Shown: positions 59,015 to 64,000 of the stretch, one piece after another
How positions within the stretch are numbered: position 1 is the first letter of the stretch
Layout: each line of letters begins with the position of its first letter
Assembly (NCBI GenBank): GCA_013398295.1
Contig: VZSF01011317.1
Location: forward strand, 36,973 to 100,972
Source of the DNA: Chionis minor
Lineage: Eukaryota > Chordata > Aves > Charadriiformes > Chionididae
Direction: 5' to 3'
DNA: 64,000 bases
Made by a program: the position numbers and the translations under genes
The notes under the pieces: model-generated
Databases searched by the model: none
What the model saw: the letters and a program-made list of their open reading frames with translations, nothing else
What the model was told of the DNA's origin: nothing

Positions 59015-62000
59015 AGTATCATTAAAAAGTATGAAACGTGGTGGGACCCCATACTTCAGGAAAATAACAACTGCCTTTTGTTCCAGCTTGTTCTTCCCCT
59101 TGTCCGCTGGCAGGTTTTTTCCCTTGAAGCTCATCATGTTTAATCAAAACAGGAAGCTGACAGTAGCTGGGCTGCTGATGCTGAAGTTTGGGCAAGCAAA
59201 GGCCCAAATGAGATATTGGACATTGTGAGACTTAAACAGTATGTGTGAAAGTTGTTTTGGTGCCTTGTTTGGGTTGGTGGGGGTTTTTTTTGTTTTTTTG
59301 TTTTGTTTTCTTTCTTCCCTCCTCCTGGTGTGTGTTTATTCTTTTTTCTTTTTTCTTTTTTTTTTTTTTTCCTCCTGAAAGCTGTCTTTATAACAGTTTA
59401 AAATACCCTTACAGGAAGAACTGAAGGGTACGCACTAAGCTTCTAACTGACCTTGTAAACCATAAAATACCTCCAGTACGTTTTTGGTGGCGACTTGTGA
59501 TAGAAAAGATATACTGTATTCCAGAAGAATTGTATGTTTTCTTGATAACCAGTGCTGTGGTCTGTGATTGGAAAGACTTTGATTTTTAAATTCCCTTCTA
59601 AAAATATATATATTTTTTCTAATCTGATTTAGGAAGGGGGTCTGGGGCTGGAAGAGTGAGCTGCCCTGGCACAACACCGCAGGAATGCAAGCTCAGGTGG
59701 CCTCTCATCAGCTTTTACGCTGGAGAAGTGGAAAGAGGGCTTGTTGGGGAATTTGGCCCAACTGCAGTGTGGTGGTGGCTGTTTGCCGCGGCTCGTCTGA
59801 TGCTGCATCAAACCTAATGAGCCTTCTCAGGCGTGGGGTGTGTTGGAGCGAGTGAAGGCTGTTAATTCAAATGGAGCAAATCCTGTTGGGTTCCAAACGG
59901 AGTCCCTGCTGGGTGGCAGCGGGATCTCAATGGTGCTCCCAGAGTTTGGGTTGGCACAGCTGAGCTGGTTTTATGTAGAAGCAGCTAGGGTCCAACAGTG
60001 TGTACTGGTTCATAGTGAAGGTGTCTTCAGTGTTTGAAAGCAACGTTTGTTTGCCCAGCTAATAAATTCTACAGACTTAGGTTCTATGTCTCTGAAATAA
60101 TCAGCTTACAGCAAATTGGGAGTTAATTGCATATACTTAAAAGAAAATGTACATAGAACGACATGAAAATCATTCAATTCCATTGACTTTTTTTTTATTA
60201 TAAATCACTGAAAGAATCCTGATGGCTCAGGGCACTTTGCTTAAAATAAAACCTTAAGTCAATACTTGAAAACATGAGGTGGGCATTATCTTAAACAGCA
60301 GAGTACCTCTGCTGCCCCATCCCTTCCTTGTGGCAGCAGAAGTTTGCTTGGCTGGTTTATAGGGGATCAAAGCTTCAGGAGCTGGGAGCAATGTGACTGC
60401 TTTGGTACAGAGCTGTTTATCAGAACGGGAGCTGGCACGAATGATACGGCTCACGTGAGAGTGGGCACAGGTAGAAATGGGTCTGGTCTGTGTCACTGCT
60501 ATTTCCGAGGCCGTACAGGAGGCGTCTGACCTCCTTTTGGGTGAAAGAAGAAGAAGACAGAACATCTTACTTGTGATGCTTAACAGGTTTTTTTTGGTGG
60601 TCCTGGCTGTTCTGCAAGTCCTGCATGTGCAGTGTGAGCGTGATGGCTCTGCATCCCCACAGTTCAGTATCTGCTGTTCTGTATCGTGTGACTTAAAACC
60701 ATTGACTTACTGAAGGCTGTGGTGAACAGTCCTGTAAAATATGTGTAGACTGCATGGTCTCCCTTAGTTAAACATACTCTTTCCTTGTTCAGTGTCTTAA
60801 TAACTTGGAACTGCATCCCTACCATCAGAGTTGACAGGAATCCAGTGGCCCTCCGTCATTAATGCTGTGTGTTAGGATGTGGTTTCGTGGTAGATTTTTT
60901 GGCTACGTGCAAAGCAGCAAGCGGTGAGGGGCAAGATGAGTGGCTCTGTAGGGGGGAAAGTGCTGGTATTAGGGACCCGATGTTGAAATTGCATGTTTGG
61001 GACGTTTTTATATCCTTGTAGTTCTAGTCTCGTCCCATGGACTTAGTGCCTATTAAAGATTAGCATGCATTAAAGGTCCTCCCGAGCTGCATGTCTTTGG
61101 TTTAATTTCCATCAAAAGAAATGCAGATTACTTGCTGTGAGACTGCTCCACACTGTGAAGTGAAGCACAATACCTGAGGCTGGTTTGGAGCTTCACTGAG
61201 ACGTGTGCTCCTGATCTGGACTGTAACAATGATGTAGATGTTGATCTACGTTGGGTTTGATGCTCTCCTGCATCTCTGACCCTGCAGTGAGCCATCTTAG
61301 GGAGATAAACTTGCAGAAAGTTGACACTGAATAGTTTTCCCTGGGGCTGTTTTCTTTAGCTGATTCACCAGTAGTATAAATAAGTACTAATTTAAGTGCA
61401 GAGCAGGAGGGGGTGTGAATGCCTACGGAAGAGAGGATGGGATCGCAGCATCCTTGGGTTAAGATGTCTTGGAAGTACAACTCTGCTGCTTTCCCACTTT
61501 CCATTGGTGATGTAGCTGTCTTGAGCAAGGTGAGAAGGAAAGAAGGAAAGACTTTGGTTCCATCTATTTAGTCCCTACTTTGCTTCTCATCCTAATGGCT
61601 ATTGCGGTCTGAAAGGAAGTGAAGTACCTTCTTGCACAAGCCCGGTGGTCAGAGTGGTTTCCCCAATAGTGGGAAATGTGAGGCGCTTCCCTGCTCGGTG
61701 TTAGGACAACCAAACCCACATCTGTACCCCAAAAGAATACTTTGATCTTTGGGGAGCTGGTTATTATGGCCGTTGTGGGTCGTCGTGTAAACAGGAGAGT
61801 GAATCATGGGAGCAGACGCAGAGCGCAGGAGGAGGAGCCTGGCTGCAGAGCAGTGGAGGTTCTTGGCTAGGAGGAATTTCTCTTTGGTTGCCAAACCCTC
61901 GTGCTCACCTTATGCGTGTGCCTTACGAGGAGAGCTTTGCAGGACAAAAGTTGTGCAGTTTTGGAAGCAAGGACAAGAATTTTAAGGGCAACGGGGAGTC

Positions 62001-63713
62001 TACTAGGTCTCTTTATTTGAGCATATGGGTTGTCATCAGTGACTCAGGCTGGGGTAGTGGAAAGGAATTGGCAGGGAATTATGTGGTGTTAAAGTGGAAA
62101 AAAATAATTTTATAATCATTGCGTATGTTTAACACTTATGGAGATGTTTTCATTGGTCAGCACTTAAACACCTGAACTGCTTTTTCAATGTTAAGGTCTG
62201 TCTTCAGTGGCCAAATGTATACTATGGTGTTACTATTAAAACAAGCCAGAACTCTTATATTTCACAAACTGTAGTAATGTTTCTGGGGAAGGCAATTGGA
62301 CAGAGCTTTCTCCTTCAGTCTAATACCTGATTTGGAGACGGTTGTGAGGAAAAGTATGATAGTTAGATAAGATTGTGTCTTCTGTTGCCTTTTGTCTCTA
62401 GTGTAAACTTGCTGTCTGCTATGAAACTAAATACCTTTGTGACTCTGTATGTGTGTATTCATACACACTGACAAAAATGTTTGGTTTGGGCATCTAGCAA
62501 CTGTCTGTTACGATAAACTGGAAAAGCTAAATCTCAGTTTCTAGCGTAACTGCAGTTCCGCTGGCAAGATGCTTCTGGAGGCCACACAACTTTCCAGGGT
62601 TCATGTTCCAATAAATGACTTTTAATCTGAACTGACCTAAAACCTGCCTGAAGAGACCTTTATGGAGCACAGCACACCACACCACTCAAGCTCCTCTTGC
62701 TGCTTGATGTTGGACTCTGTCCTTCCATGTCTGCCACAGGTTTCAGCAACGCTTCCTGAGTAGCTTGAATGTTAATGCAAGGATTTCAGTTAGCCCATGA
62801 ATGATTTTTTTTTCATTTTTTTAAGCTATTAAATGTGTTTTTCATAGAATTTATTTCATATCTGGTTTGTGTCTTTTTCTGGCTACTACAGAAAGATCAC
62901 TGGCTTCTGACAGTAGTGTAATATTCTAAACACGGTACCAAGAATGTGAAATTGTGCTCTTTGCTGGACGAATGTCTGACACTGGTTATTTCTGTTGAAG
63001 ACACAGGTGTGCTAGAATTTCAGTATATTTTCAACTCTTTTTCACTATTTATTCATTTATTTTTTTTTGTAGGGCTCCCAGAGGGCCTTAGTTACCTATA
63101 GTAGCCAACTTCACAAAGAGCCTGAGTAGCTGAAGACTTCCTTTGTTTAAAATCACTGTGGATGGGTGTTATGTGGCCATGCTTATCGGGAGGCTCGCCT
63201 TCTGCTTTGGCACTGGGATGTGCTTGGTAGAAGAGCCGGTTGTGTAAGTTTTGGAGAAGTGGAGAGTCCACCTGTGTCAGCAGTGACTGAATGCGTTGTG
63301 CAGGCGGTGTTGCTATGTTGGCTGACGGTGTGAGCTATTTTGTCAAACAGACAGTGTTGTCAGGTAGGACATTTTTCCTCTTTGCCATGAGGAACAGTAG
63401 AGCCTGTAGTTGTTGAGGGGCCTGACTGGTTTTGGCATGTTTGGTCTGCTTTATTGTTTCATTAGTCAAGTTGTCATTTTACTCAAAACCAAGAGCTGAG
63501 CAGACCAGTCCCATAAACCCTCCTATAACCCCTTTTCCCCAAAGATGTCCAGTTAGTATGTTTTTACGCAGTACTGTTGGTTTAATGAATCCCCTGTCCC
63601 TGAAAATGGGTCAAAACCTTCCAAAAGCAGTGTCTGGGAAGTTGTCTAATTATGTTGGAAAGCTGTCATGGCTGGATGACAGAAAGCTGCCACCGAAGGT
63701 ACATCTTTGGCTC
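59015..63713 (+). other. Intron-like DNA, nothing coding recognised
   Basis: Apart from the T-rich tract at 59,281-59,371, no repeat or RNA gene is recognised. A good acceptor-like sequence (long T-run then TTGTAG at 63,072) occurs, but the following DNA has stops in all frames and no clear donor. Confidence 0.45.
59281..59371. repeat. T-rich low-complexity tract
   Basis: Runs of T interrupted by single G or C, including (TTTTG)n and TTCTTTTTTC units. Confidence 0.92.
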
Positions 63714-64000
63714 GAATCAGTCACAGAATTGCTGAGGCTGGAAGGATCTAGTCCATCTCTCCTGCTCAGAGCATGGTTGGCTGCAATGGGTTGCTCAGGA
63801 CCACGTCCAGTTGGGTTTTGAGCATCTCTAAGGACACAGCCCCTCAGGACAAACTCTTCCGGTTTTTGATATCACTCTTGCAGTATGTGTGCGTGTATGT
63901 ATATATATGTGTGTGTGTGTGTATATATATATATATGTCTAAGTGGAATTTGTTCTGTTTCAGTTTTTGTCCACTACCTCTTGTTCTTTCACTGAGCACT
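63714..64000 (-). mobile_element. CR1 LINE, 3' fragment, split by a microsatellite, runs off the window
   Basis: The plus strand starts with a diverged inverted tail (GAATCAGTCACAGAATTGC), then GAGGCTGGAAGGATCTAGTCC and the TGGGTTGCTCAGGACCACGTCCAG region. At 63,885-63,938 a TG/TA repeat interrupts it. After that CR1 resumes with CCACTACCTCTTGTTCTTTCACTGAGCAC. The 5' end of the element lies beyond the window. Confidence 0.9.
63885..63938. repeat. (TG)n(TA)n microsatellite inside a CR1 copy
   Basis: ATGTGTGCGTGTATG, then (AT)n, (GT)n and (AT)n runs. The CR1 text on both sides shows that the repeat arose or expanded within the element. Confidence 0.95.

Noticed and set aside
63040..63120. Exon after the strong acceptor at 63,072
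   Set aside because: Stops follow in all three phases and no convincing donor was found. A T-run followed by TAG is frequent in this T-rich DNA.
1..64000. tRNA genes, CRISPR arrays, bacterial operons, replication origins
   Set aside because: No tRNA A/B box pair, no regularly spaced repeat array and no prokaryotic gene organisation was seen. The sequence is a vertebrate nuclear genome.

Overview
The window reads as nuclear DNA of a bird. It is dominated by 5'-truncated CR1 LINE copies. Many of them end in the avian CR1 tail of short ATTCTATG-like units, and together they fall into at least three sequence groups. There is also one solo LTR of the avian ERVL type and no mammalian-type SINE. 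No complete protein-coding gene can be supported. Most open reading frames are chance frames, repeat-derived frames, or frames running through assembly Ns. The species cannot be told from the sequence.

Layout. Positions 1-42,029 are gene-poor DNA, probably intergenic. They hold about a dozen CR1 pieces in both orientations and a long compound trinucleotide microsatellite (3,876-4,113). Around 6,129-8,504 the minus strand has a stop-depleted stretch that may be a decayed coding sequence. Other items are a non-CR1 local duplication (8,619-8,708 and 10,151-10,241), a solo LTR with an internal 14-bp minisatellite (29,092-29,807), and an isolated exon-like segment with good splice signals (30,211-30,280). 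Several AT-rich, repeat-free blocks look like candidate conserved noncoding elements.

Positions 42,030-43,907 hold the longest CR1 copy. It lies on the minus strand and its reverse-transcriptase reading frame is broken. It ends less than 100 bp from a CpG island of about 1.15 kb (43,985-45,150). The island carries a palindromic CRE, a block of GC boxes that can form a G-quadruplex, a GGA repeat and two runs of N. It is the one clear promoter in the window. From 45,151 to the end the sequence becomes T-rich on the plus strand, carries only old or antisense CR1 pieces, and shows no convincing coding exon. The simplest reading is a plus-strand gene whose first exon lies in the island, partly lost in the 206-base N run, with a first intron running past 64,000. 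The gene's identity cannot be determined here.

The CR1 copies show no sign of encoding working protein, because all are truncated and most are frameshifted. Their likely relevance is regulatory or structural, especially the copy next to the island. The observations most worth follow-up are the broken minus-strand frame at 6.1-8.5 kb, the island with its gaps, the 12-bp perfect hairpin at 51,030, the candidate exon at 30,211, the ARY microsatellite, and the minisatellite-bearing LTR.
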